This document shows positions 17,767-26,275 of a stretch of DNA of 64,000 nt, piece by piece. Position 1 is the first letter of the stretch, and each line of letters starts with the position of its first letter. The notes under the pieces were generated by a model. The model was given only the letters and a program-made list of their open reading frames with translations, was not told the DNA's origin and did not search any database. Origin of the DNA: Novosphingobium subterraneum (lineage in GTDB: Bacteria > Pseudomonadota > Alphaproteobacteria > Sphingomonadales > Sphingomonadaceae); the NCBI RefSeq assembly GCF_000807925.1, contig NZ_JRVC01000024.1, positions 1-64,000 of the forward strand, given 5' to 3'. The position numbers were made by a program, and so were the translations under genes.

Positions 17767-18840
17767 TCATTCCAGATAGAGCGCTTTCAAGCGCTTTATG
17801 TCATCTGCATCCACCCCAAGCTCCTTGTCGAGATACGCTGTAACACTGCCGTAGTCCTTCTCGACCATTTCCAGGAACTGGGCGAGGTGCGAATTGCCTT
17901 TTGACGTGAACAGCGGTTCCGCCTTTGGCCCGCCCGGCTTCTTCATGGATGCCACATAGTACGGCACGATCGGGTTGCCGGGCCAATCCGCGGGATCAAG
18001 CGGCGGCATCTCGAACTGCGGACGGCGAAGCTCGGTGGACAGGTGGTAATCCTTGAGGATTGTTGCTCGGTCCACGCCAAGTGCGCTGTAGATCAGAGCC
18101 GTGGTGATACCTGTGCGGTCCTGCCCGGCCGAGCAGTGATACATCACGGCACCTTCATTGCGCAGCAGCGATGCGAATACCTGCTTCAATTGCGGCTTGA
18201 GGAAGGTGTCCATGCCGCGATAGGCATATTCTCCGTCACCCTTGCCGTAATTGGCCATGAGGCCCTTCAGGGAATAGTCATTGCTGATGAAGATCGCGCC
18301 GGTGCGGTCGTCGAGCATGTTGGGCGCAATCATGCGTTCGTCGGTCGACCGCAGGTCGACAATGGTCGAGATCTTGAGTTGCTCGAGCATGCCGTAGTCG
18401 GCTTCCGTCAGGAGCGGCATCGCGCCCGAACGGAAGACCTTGCCCCATGCCACATGCTTGCCATCGGCGCCCTTGTAGCCGCCGATGTCCCGGAAATTGG
18501 AGCCCTGTTCGAGCGGCAACACGCGCTCAGCCACGCGCAGGACAGACCTGTCGCCATGATCGCGCAAAAGGAAGTAGCGGCGCTCGTTCACTTGCGAGGC
18601 CACCACCACGCTACCGGAACGGTCTGCCTTGGCTACCGCGCGAGCGCCCTTCCGGTCTGCCTGCGGAACGGCGGAAACAAAGACACTGACCGGGTCGGCA
18701 TCCTTCCATTCCACGGCCACGTGCCCGCTGTCGATGCGGGTCACTACCGCATCATCGATGGCAAGGGCCGGTGATGCAGCCCCGGCCACCGCGGCGACAA
18801 TCATGCCCGACAAGAGGCGCTGCGAACGAATTCCGGACAT
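17767..18840 (-). CDS. Exported tyrosine-protein phosphatase
   Basis: A 357-residue protein with an N-terminal signal peptide (LLSGMIVAAVAGAASPALA, cleavage near residue 27). It has a DUF4448-like N-terminal beta region, then a phosphatase domain with RDIGGYKGADGK, IVDLRSTDER and the catalytic loop HCSAGQDRTGITTAL, giving the C-x5-R P-loop of the LMW-unrelated tyrosine phosphatase 3 family. It should be periplasmic. The start at 18840 has GGGAGAA upstream. It lies 23 bases behind a TonB-dependent receptor and is presumably cotranscribed. A phosphoester-containing ligand, freed of phosphate in the periplasm, is a plausible substrate; this is inference. Confidence 0.85.
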   Translation of the reverse strand: MSGIRSQRLLSGMIVAAVAGAASPALAIDDAVVTRIDSGHVAVEWKDADPVSVFVSAVPQADRKGARAVAKADRSGSVVVASQVNERRYFLLRDHGDRSVLRVAERVLPLEQGSNFRDIGGYKGADGKHVAWGKVFRSGAMPLLTEADYGMLEQLKISTIVDLRSTDERMIAPNMLDDRTGAIFISNDYSLKGLMANYGKGDGEYAYRGMDTFLKPQLKQVFASLLRNEGAVMYHCSAGQDRTGITTALIYSALGVDRATILKDYHLSTELRRPQFEMPPLDPADWPGNPIVPYYVASMKKPGGPKAEPLFTSKGNSHLAQFLEMVEKDYGSVTAYLDKELGVDADDIKRLKALYLE

Positions 18841-18863
18841 GATTTTCTCCCTGTACCTTACCT

Positions 18864-21524
18864 TCAGAAGTTGAAGCGCACGCCGAAAAGATAGCGCGCG
18901 CCGATCTGTTCTACTTCGGTCGGCTGCTCCAACGTGTCCTGATAGGCCACATACTTTTCGTTGGTGAGGTTTGCCGCATCGGCGAACAGCGTCAACGTAT
19001 CGTTGATCTGATACCTCAGCGAAACGTCGAGGTTGCCATAGGACTTGCGCGATTCCCCGCTGCCAAATCCGCCCAGACTGTCGAGCCAGTCCGAACGCCA
19101 CTGGTAGCTGACACGCGCCGAAAGCCCATACTTCTCGTAATACAGAGAGGCGTTGTAAATCGTGTCCGACAGACCTTGGAACGCGATGCCCTTTTGCTGT
19201 GTGCCATTCACCACCTGCGTGTCGAACTTTCCGTCCAGCAGAGTGAGGTTGCCCTGGAAGCCCAACCCGTCAAGCGGCGAAGGCAGGAAGCCGAACTGCT
19301 GCTGGTAGCTCAACTCCAAGCCGTAAAGCCGTCCGTTCTTGCCGTTGAACGTGGATGTGAGCAGGTAGCCATTTCGATTGACGCCGCCAAAGTTGTAGAT
19401 GCCACCCGAGACGACCTGCGAATTGGCATAGAAGACGTTGTCCACCCACCGGTGGAACCCAGCGACCGATATCAAGCCGTTGCCCGGCAGGTAGTATTCG
19501 AGGCTGGCGTCGACACCCCAGGTGTATTCCGGTTCGAGCTGCGGGTTGCCGCCGGTGATCGTGCCGGGCGAATTGGTGTCATTGATCGAGGCACCGACGC
19601 GGATCGCGCCGTAGGCCGGGCGAGAGACGCCACGCTGGCCCGCCAGGCGGACGATGAACGTATCCCCAATCGAATAGCGCGCATTGAGGCTCGGGAAGAG
19701 ATCGGTGGCGCTGCCCTCTACCGTAAGCGGCACTTGCTGACCGGCGGCCAGCACCGTACCTGCATTCGCCAGCGTGTAGTGCTCCAGGCGCACGCCACCA
19801 GCCAGGGTCAGATCGCCGAGGTCCGCGGTGGCCATGACGTAGGCAGCGGCCGTCTTCTCGCTCTGGTTGTAGCGATCGGTTACCGGAACATCGTTGGCAG
19901 GATTGAACCGTCCGGCAGCAGCCAGCTTGGGCAGCAACGTGTCGATTGCGGCCCGCATTGCGCGATTGTCGACGTAATTCAGTGTGAAGCCCAGCGGAAA
20001 ACCGGTTTCCCACGGCCGGTTAGTCACGAAATTGTTGACGTCGAAGGGCTGGCCGACCGTTGCACCAAGAGCACCGATCGCCGCGACATTCGCGGTGGAG
20101 AAGTTGTTTCCGGCGATGGTGCGGTCGGCATAGAAACCACCTGCAGAAAGGGTCAGGTTTTCGAACTTCTTCGCAAGGTCGACCTTGATCGTATAGCTGT
20201 CCGAAACCGTGCGCTGGCGAGCCGCAATATAGATTGCACCGGCATTGTTGAGCGACGTCTGGTTGAACGCTGTCATGACGTTGGTGCCGCGCGCCAGTAC
20301 GCCTGCGTTGCTGACGGTATTGTACAGCGTGACAACCGGGAACAGAGGGTTCGAACGGTCATAAGTCAGTGACGGGGAATTGATGCCCGAGGTACTCGCC
20401 TGAACCAGCGGTAGATAGGATGTGTTATCCGTGCGGGTATAGTTCAGACGGACGTTTGCGGTAAATCCATCATCCCCGGCGTAGTCGCCGCCGATCGCGC
20501 CGATGTAGTTACGATTGCGGTATTCACCGTAGTTGAACGTGCCGCGCATCGGCACGCCCACCAGATTGCCATTGTCCAGATTGCGCGTGCCGCTTGCCGC
20601 ACGGTCGAGGCGCAGCTCATACTGGTTGCGCTGCTCGTCATCATTGAATTCGGTGAAGATCGCCTTGGCCCAGATTTTCTGGCCAGCCACTGGCTCATAT
20701 TCGACCCCGCCGAACAAGCCGTTGTTCCAGCGCTCGATCTCGTATTGCCGGATGTCGATTTCTGTCGGCCCAAATGTGGTGTCCGTCGGGCTCGACGGCG
20801 AGTCGTAGGCCCCTACCTCACGATTGTCGGTCAACTGCTTGCGCCGGTAATGCGATCCGCCCACCACGACACCAAAGCTGTCGTTGGACCAGGTGACGCG
20901 CAGTGAAGCCTGACGCTGCTCGCCCTTGCCCAGATCCATGAAGCCATAGCCAAGATCGCCCGTCACATGCAGACCGCGACGCTCCATTGGCGACCACGTG
21001 CGCAAATCGACATTGGCAACAATAGCATCAGCCGGAAATTCAGGTGTCAGCGACTTGTTTATGACCATGGATGACAGCAGCACCGCAGGTACAGCGTCGA
21101 AGCGGAAGGCCCGCGTGTCGCCGCCTTCGTCGACACCGATCATCGGCACGCCATCGATCATTACCGAGGTCCAGCGATTGGGTGCGCCGCGGATCTGGAT
21201 ATAGCGTTCTTGCCCTTGGTCCCGCTGCACCGCCACAGCGGGCAGGCGCGAAAGCGCAGCGGCGCTGTTCTGGTCCGGGAAACGGCCAACGGCATCGGCG
21301 GCGGCTACATCGACGAGGTTAAGCGCGATCCGCTTTTCCTGAATGGAAGCGGCCTGCGACTGGGCGATGGCGCCTGTCACGACGATGGCATCCCCCGCAG
21401 CTTCGATGGCAGCTTCAGAATCGGCCGCAACATTGGTCTGTGCGTGAGCGACAGCAGTGCAAGTCGTCACTGTTGCAAGCGCGATGGCTGCACGCGCACA
21501 TCCGGAAAGAAGACGATAGAACAT
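18864..21524 (-). CDS. TonB-dependent receptor
   Basis: An outer membrane active-transport receptor of 886 residues, within the size of the sphingomonad/Caulobacter TonB-receptor class. A signal peptide ends near AVAHA. The plug domain contains AVGRFPDQNSAAALSRLPAVAVQRDQ and a YIQIRGAPNRWTSVMIDGVPMIG segment. The 22-strand barrel ends with the C-terminal signature YLFGVRFNF. ATG 21524 is preferred over the upstream TTG 21536. A stable hairpin covers its ribosome binding region. It is the first gene of an operon with the phosphatase behind it. Ligand unknown. Confidence 0.9.
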   Translation of the reverse strand: MFYRLLSGCARAAIALATVTTCTAVAHAQTNVAADSEAAIEAAGDAIVVTGAIAQSQAASIQEKRIALNLVDVAAADAVGRFPDQNSAAALSRLPAVAVQRDQGQERYIQIRGAPNRWTSVMIDGVPMIGVDEGGDTRAFRFDAVPAVLLSSMVINKSLTPEFPADAIVANVDLRTWSPMERRGLHVTGDLGYGFMDLGKGEQRQASLRVTWSNDSFGVVVGGSHYRRKQLTDNREVGAYDSPSSPTDTTFGPTEIDIRQYEIERWNNGLFGGVEYEPVAGQKIWAKAIFTEFNDDEQRNQYELRLDRAASGTRNLDNGNLVGVPMRGTFNYGEYRNRNYIGAIGGDYAGDDGFTANVRLNYTRTDNTSYLPLVQASTSGINSPSLTYDRSNPLFPVVTLYNTVSNAGVLARGTNVMTAFNQTSLNNAGAIYIAARQRTVSDSYTIKVDLAKKFENLTLSAGGFYADRTIAGNNFSTANVAAIGALGATVGQPFDVNNFVTNRPWETGFPLGFTLNYVDNRAMRAAIDTLLPKLAAAGRFNPANDVPVTDRYNQSEKTAAAYVMATADLGDLTLAGGVRLEHYTLANAGTVLAAGQQVPLTVEGSATDLFPSLNARYSIGDTFIVRLAGQRGVSRPAYGAIRVGASINDTNSPGTITGGNPQLEPEYTWGVDASLEYYLPGNGLISVAGFHRWVDNVFYANSQVVSGGIYNFGGVNRNGYLLTSTFNGKNGRLYGLELSYQQQFGFLPSPLDGLGFQGNLTLLDGKFDTQVVNGTQQKGIAFQGLSDTIYNASLYYEKYGLSARVSYQWRSDWLDSLGGFGSGESRKSYGNLDVSLRYQINDTLTLFADAANLTNEKYVAYQDTLEQPTEVEQIGARYLFGVRFNF

Positions 21525-21528
21525 GATG

Positions 21529-21564
21529 GCCCCCAAATGACCGACTGATTTGGTCGTTGGGGGC
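21529..21564 (-). promoter_or_regulatory. Hairpin covering the TonB receptor ribosome site
   Basis: On the minus strand, GCCCCCAACGACC pairs with GGTCATTTGGGGGC (arms 21529-21542 and 21552-21564), giving a stem of about 13 pairs with one bulge and one G-U pair. It ends five bases before the ATG at 21524 and includes the G-rich ribosome site. It could be an RNA thermosensor-like or protein-bound switch, or simply a DNA operator. Confidence 0.45.
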
Positions 21565-22027
21565 GCGCTAGAGAGCCAAGGCTACGAAGGTGGGTCACTT
21601 TGGCGGCAGATTGGTGAAAAGTGCGTCAGGACGGTGACAGCATTATGAACTCTGCCCTTCATTGGCACCTCTGTGATGGACATAGCATCTCCATCCTGGT
21701 CCGGCGACAAACTATGGCGTTCAGAGAAGCAGACACCGAGTTTTTCGCAGCTTGGACCCGCCAACCAGTGCGACCCAGTTTACGCACCGCCACTCAAGCG
21801 AGTCACCTTTGCCTTCTCATCCCAAGCAGGGAAAAGCGCTCCTCGGTCAGATCGCGCCAGACGGCCTGGTCACTCGATGACCACCATTGGAAATAGTGAT
21901 ATTTTCGCGGAAAGAGCGCGTATGTCGAAAACTGAGCGGCAGCGACCGTTGGGGTTGGCAGAGTCAATGACAGCTATCCCGTTACCGCCGCTTTGAAGCC
22001 GCCGTTCCGGTCAGTCCCCGCTCTCCG
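21565..22027. other. Long intergenic region upstream of TonB receptor
   Basis: I see no gene here. Short frames lack starts with ribosome sites and resemble no family. The promoter of the TonB-receptor operon should be in the left part, reading leftward. The right part is the region downstream of the nucleotidyltransferase-HEPN gene; no obvious terminator is visible. Confidence 0.5.
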
Positions 22028-22975
22028 TCATTGCCCGGCGCGTGTTGCGGCTCGGGTTCCTGCCTGATCCTCCAGTGCAGCAATGCGCTCAATGCAGATT
22101 ATATGCACCACGCGGCCCAGCTCCTCGATTTGCTCACCGAGCCAAGCCAATTCCTCGCCGGAAATGCGATAGTGCTTCGAATAGCGTGCTTTAACGTATG
22201 CTTCCTTGAGCTTTTCGAACATCGCGCGTTGTTTGCGGTTCTCAGACGGCCAGATGTAAGCGAGCCGGCGGTCGATGCGTTCAGCCTGGGTCCGAAGAAA
22301 CGCGAGATTGTGTACGTGGGGAGTATAGAAGGTTAGTACGAGAAGTGCGCAATGGTAGAACCTCTCCGTCGCTTGATGGAGCATAAAGGCCGCATCGTTA
22401 TTCCAACCACGGCCCAGATCATCTCTGAAATTTACGTGCGCGCGAAGAGCTGCAGGATACCACTCCTCCAAATACTCCTTTGCCATCGCCAGCGCCTGCT
22501 CCGGCGTCTTAGGCTTTGGCGTATGCAGTTCGCTATCGTCCGCTTCGTAAATCGCGATGCCATCGCGCGCTACGTCCATGAAAAAGTAGCGCCCATGCGC
22601 CAGTCCATCGTTCACCTCGCCCAGCGTATGAACGATGAAGTTCACTGGGGTCTTGAGCGTCCCGGTGATCCCGTACTCCCGCATCAAGCGTTCATCGAGC
22701 CGGGACCAGTACTTGACTCGATCGGTCAGGTCCTTGTGGTTGACGATGATCAGGAGGTCAAAATCCGACTTGTACCCTTTGGCGGTGTGGGGTTCGTCGA
22801 CCCATCCTCCACGTGCGTAACTGCCATAAAGAATGACTTTGAGAATGCGACCAGCTCTCTTCCTGCCCGCGCTTGCCAATGCAGTAACGTCTTCAAATTC
22901 CTCGAAGATCAGCTGACGGACACGCTCGAGTTCGCGCTGCTTCGAGGCCGGGAGATGGTCAAGGTTGCTCCGCAT
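22028..22975 (-). CDS. Nucleotidyltransferase (MNT) - HEPN fusion protein
   Basis: A 315-residue cytoplasmic fusion. The N-terminal minimal nucleotidyltransferase domain has GSYARGG (51-57) and SDFDLLI (70-76), the G-S-x-D-x-D catalytic core. The third acidic position may be replaced, since the expected strand reads KTPVNFIVH. A HEPN domain follows (about 170-300) with ERFYHCALLVLTFYTPHVHNL and, near its end, KARYSKHYRI. MNT and HEPN pairs form toxin-antitoxin systems in which the MNT enzyme AMPylates the HEPN RNase. Here both are in one chain, a form common in alphaproteobacteria whose role is unsettled. It lies alone between the receptor operon and the transfer operon. Confidence 0.8.
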   Translation of the reverse strand: MRSNLDHLPASKQRELERVRQLIFEEFEDVTALASAGRKRAGRILKVILYGSYARGGWVDEPHTAKGYKSDFDLLIIVNHKDLTDRVKYWSRLDERLMREYGITGTLKTPVNFIVHTLGEVNDGLAHGRYFFMDVARDGIAIYEADDSELHTPKPKTPEQALAMAKEYLEEWYPAALRAHVNFRDDLGRGWNNDAAFMLHQATERFYHCALLVLTFYTPHVHNLAFLRTQAERIDRRLAYIWPSENRKQRAMFEKLKEAYVKARYSKHYRISGEELAWLGEQIEELGRVVHIICIERIAALEDQAGTRAATRAGQ

Positions 22976-23311
22976 GGACGGCTACCCTGTCGGCCGGACT
23001 GATGAAATGCAAGTCTGCATGTTGCCGCAATTAGGGACAGCCTTACGCCCCGGAATGGAATGACATCGTTAGATCTATATCTCTGCATCCGGCCGAACTG
23101 TTATTGGCGGCGGTCCCGACACTTGTCGACGCGGCGGACAGCGCCGACTGAAATGAAGATTGGCATTTTCCATCTAGGGTGGTGTTTTTGCAGGCGCGCC
23201 AACGAGTGGAGGTCCTGCTGATTAGAGGGGGATCAGAAGGGCAGGTCGAATCTCGTAGACCGTCGATACTGTTTTCAGTATGTTCTCATTCTGAGCAAGG
23301 TAAATTCCGTC
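22976..23311. other. Intergenic region with palindrome ATACTG-TTTT-CAGTAT
   Basis: No gene is visible. A perfect palindromic hairpin, ATACTG-TTTT-CAGTAT (23266-23281), lies 30 bases before the small plus-strand gene at 23312. It could be an operator for it or overlap its promoter. Confidence 0.45.
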
Positions 23312-23530
23312 ATGATGAATTTTGATCCTGAAAGTCCTTCGACGCCAGTATCGCCCAAGTGGGAAGGGCTGTCTGAGATCGATAAGGCAATCCGCGACAA
23401 TCGCCTTATGCAGTATCGGATCAAGAAGTCGTGGGCCGACCCTTGGGGGCGCAAGCTGACGATACTCGGCCTTATCGTCATTGGCACAGTTTTCGCTTTT
23501 CTGGCTGGAGCGTCCTTCGGCCTGTGGTGA
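23312..23530 (+). CDS. Small single-pass membrane protein, unknown
   Basis: A 72-residue protein with a charged N-terminal part (SEIDKAIRDNRLMQYRIKKSW) and one transmembrane segment (LTILGLIVIGTVFAFLAGASF). It runs convergent to traG, with 9 bases between the stop codons. Two adjacent ATG codons (23312, 23315) are possible; a weak GAGCAAGG site lies upstream. No domain recognised. The fit between traG and the neighbouring gene and the clean hydrophobic helix support it being real. Confidence 0.5.
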   Translation: MMNFDPESPSTPVSPKWEGLSEIDKAIRDNRLMQYRIKKSWADPWGRKLTILGLIVIGTVFAFLAGASFGLW

Positions 23531-23539
23531 CCGTTGCAG

Positions 23540-26242
23540 TCACCACTCCTTCACATCATCCGCTGCATCTGCACTGGCACCTTGAGCTCCCTTGGTGATC
23601 GCGTCCAGACGCCCCCTAGAGCCGGTAATCTTCTGGCGACCGGCCGCGTGAGCCCTTTGCACCTCTTCACGGAGATCGCCGCCCCCCACCGGTGGTACTG
23701 AACCGGAATCCCCGCTGCCGGTCTGTACTCGACCGCGCACTGATCCTGCGCCAGAGACTGCTGGTCGGGATACGGGCTGTCCGGGGAAGAGTGCGAGGCG
23801 ATCGTCGATCCCGTCGCGAAGCTGCTCGGCATAGCTTTCGATGAACTTTGTCTGCAATGCCTGGCCTTGCGGACTGAGCTGGAAAGTGACGTCGTCGAAC
23901 CGCGCAGTGCCATAGAAATCGCGGTTTCTCTCGATCTCGGCTAGACCCCATTCGCGGTAGGCCTGGGACAGATTCAGACTGCCTGCAGCGCTGTTTCCTT
24001 CGAAGAAGGACGCCTGGCTCTCGAGACGATTGGCAAGCTCCTCGGCCCGACGAGCCTCGATTGTGAAGCTCTGGGCTTCCGTCAGAGATGCGTTCATGCC
24101 GCTCGCCGTGCTCGAAATCGACGAGCGCGATGAGGTGCTGACCGAGCGGACGAACCCATCTCGGGTGCTCGACCAATTGCGGCTGTCAGACATCTGGGAC
24201 AGGCTCCCAAAGATCCGAGAACGGTCTTCGGACGCGATGCCGATGTCACTGTCGGTCCATGTGCGTGTCCCACCGCCCTTCGCTCCTACGTTTCCCGAGA
24301 GCACGCCATTAGAAATCCCCGCTTTTGCCCCGGCCTCGCCACCGAGGAACCACGCCGTAGATATGTCGTCGGCCGCTCTGCGCGACAGCCCGAATTGTCG
24401 CTGCAGGCTCGTCGATGCCTGATCGACCTCGCTGAACGCGGTCTGGATGCTGTCGGAATTCGAGGTGCCGGTCGCGCTCTCGAAGGATGCGCCGCGGCTG
24501 AACTGGTCCCTGAGCTCGCGGAACTTCGTGACCGCGCTAGTCGTCGATTCCGTGGCGACATTGGCATAGGTCTCGCTGTTGGCGCGGGCCTGCGATGCCA
24601 TCGTCGAAAGGCGCGCCGTGAACTCCTGGCCCAGCGTCGGCGTGAAAGGATAGCTGGATGTCGGGATCTGATCATAGCTGCCGTCCGGGAAGCTCGTGGT
24701 CATTGCCCCGGTGTCGCTGAATGTCCGCGTCTGCGGAGCGCCATAGGTAAAGCTCGGCGCAATCGTTCCTTGCGCAAACTGACGAGTGAGAACGCTCGAG
24801 TTTTCGAAGCTCGTGTTGCCAAGCGATACATTGCCGGTACTCGCCTCCCGAGCCGCTTCCTCGGCCGCGTTCTGGCTCGGGTTGAGGTAGCTCGTCGCGT
24901 GGTGCGAGATCGCCATCGCGCCCTTGGCCACACCCCCTGCCAAGAACGGCACCGATGCGATGAGATAGCCTGCCAGCAGACCGATATCGCTGTTGACGTC
25001 GGCCATTCCGGTAAAGCTCGCCAGGCTGAGGCCGTTGCTGCCCGTGACTGCGCTTATGTCGGCCGCGCCCTTGTACATCAGCATCATGTGGAGGATCACG
25101 AACAGCGGCCCCCAGGCCGCGAGATAGAAGAAGCCCGTCACGTAGCCCTTAAGTGCGACAGGCCCGGTCTTGGGAAGCAGGAACAGGGGAAATAGGACCG
25201 GGAAGAGGGCGTAGAACAGCACGGTCAGCACGACGTTCAGGAGTGGGACCCACTTCATCGCGTTGCTCGCAATCGAGCCATAGGTCCGTTCTGTCTGAAT
25301 GTCGGCGCGGGTCTGGGCGTAGACGTCGACATTGCCGGCGCCGCTGGTGCCGGACATCGAATGCATGGCCTGGCTCATCGCGTTGATGGTCAGCGTTTGC
25401 TTGAAGATCTCGGTCGCGCTGGCCGAGACGCCAGTCAGGTACTGATAGGCCACCGGCAGGTCGGCAAAGAGCTTTGCCTTGGCGAGCGCGGCCGTCTGGT
25501 TGGGGTAAAGTTGACGGCCAAACACCGATCCCATCGCATCGACGAGGCCTGCCCACTGCGCATTGAGCGTGTCGTAGGCCTCGCGGCAGGTCACGATGGC
25601 CGAGCTCACCTGGCCTGAAGTGGCGTCCCGGGACAGGAACCGCTGCGCGCGCGCCTGACTGCCCGGCGCGATCGTCGCCCAGATGTCGCCGGTTTCCGCC
25701 AGCTCCTTCATCGAGTAGCGGCCGAGCAGGACGTCGTAGAACACGCATTGCCGGAAATGCTCGTCGAGATTGGCAGCAAACTCCGGATCGGAAATCCGCA
25801 AGGACCGGGTCGCATCGTAGAGCCGCGCGCCGTAGATCATCCCGTTTTTCGAATAGTTGAGATCACCGGGCAGGCCAAACACCACTTCAGCCGAGCCCGT
25901 CAGATAGTCGCCGACCTGGCTTGTAAAGCTCGCCATCAAGGCCAGGCCCAGCGGCAAGTTGCTGACATTGGCCGGGGCAAGGCTCGGATTGAGCCGGTCG
26001 GTCACATGGACATCGAGCCGCGGCACCATGAGGCAGGAGTAGATGAGCGTTGCGCCGAGGAACCAGTTGATCCAGGCGCGCCAGTCCTGATTGAACGCAA
26101 GGGTGAGGGCAGACAAGCCCAGCCCCATTACCATCACCACCTGGAGCAGGCTCTTGTAACCGCCGTTGCCGGTCCAGGCGGCGACCGCCTGGAAGACGTT
26201 GACCAGATAGTCCCCGCCGCCGACCGTGAAAATCTCGACCAT
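23540..26242 (-). CDS. traG: Conjugal transfer protein TraG
   Basis: The large inner-membrane protein of F-type transfer systems, needed for pilus assembly (N-terminal part) and mating-pair stabilisation or entry exclusion (C-terminal periplasmic part). It has 900 residues against about 940 in F. The N-terminus starts MVEIFTVGGGDYLVNVFQAVAAW, then several hydrophobic segments (to about 110, and about 340-480), and a long Ser/Ala/Gln-rich, predicted helical C-terminal region. Last gene of the operon, 33 bases behind traH. In F it would be followed by traS, traT, traD and traI; none of these follows here. Confidence 0.9.
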   Translation of the reverse strand: MVEIFTVGGGDYLVNVFQAVAAWTGNGGYKSLLQVVMVMGLGLSALTLAFNQDWRAWINWFLGATLIYSCLMVPRLDVHVTDRLNPSLAPANVSNLPLGLALMASFTSQVGDYLTGSAEVVFGLPGDLNYSKNGMIYGARLYDATRSLRISDPEFAANLDEHFRQCVFYDVLLGRYSMKELAETGDIWATIAPGSQARAQRFLSRDATSGQVSSAIVTCREAYDTLNAQWAGLVDAMGSVFGRQLYPNQTAALAKAKLFADLPVAYQYLTGVSASATEIFKQTLTINAMSQAMHSMSGTSGAGNVDVYAQTRADIQTERTYGSIASNAMKWVPLLNVVLTVLFYALFPVLFPLFLLPKTGPVALKGYVTGFFYLAAWGPLFVILHMMLMYKGAADISAVTGSNGLSLASFTGMADVNSDIGLLAGYLIASVPFLAGGVAKGAMAISHHATSYLNPSQNAAEEAAREASTGNVSLGNTSFENSSVLTRQFAQGTIAPSFTYGAPQTRTFSDTGAMTTSFPDGSYDQIPTSSYPFTPTLGQEFTARLSTMASQARANSETYANVATESTTSAVTKFRELRDQFSRGASFESATGTSNSDSIQTAFSEVDQASTSLQRQFGLSRRAADDISTAWFLGGEAGAKAGISNGVLSGNVGAKGGGTRTWTDSDIGIASEDRSRIFGSLSQMSDSRNWSSTRDGFVRSVSTSSRSSISSTASGMNASLTEAQSFTIEARRAEELANRLESQASFFEGNSAAGSLNLSQAYREWGLAEIERNRDFYGTARFDDVTFQLSPQGQALQTKFIESYAEQLRDGIDDRLALFPGQPVSRPAVSGAGSVRGRVQTGSGDSGSVPPVGGGDLREEVQRAHAAGRQKITGSRGRLDAITKGAQGASADAADDVKEW

Positions 26243-26275
26243 GTCTGTTGTCCCGCCTTGATGTGGTTGGCCCGG

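Noticed and set aside
19176..20372. 398-codon open frame on the plus strand
   Set aside because: It lies wholly antisense to the TonB receptor gene, has no ribosome site, and its composition (Arg, Val, Ala and Gly rich) is that of a complementary-strand shadow of high-G+C coding DNA.
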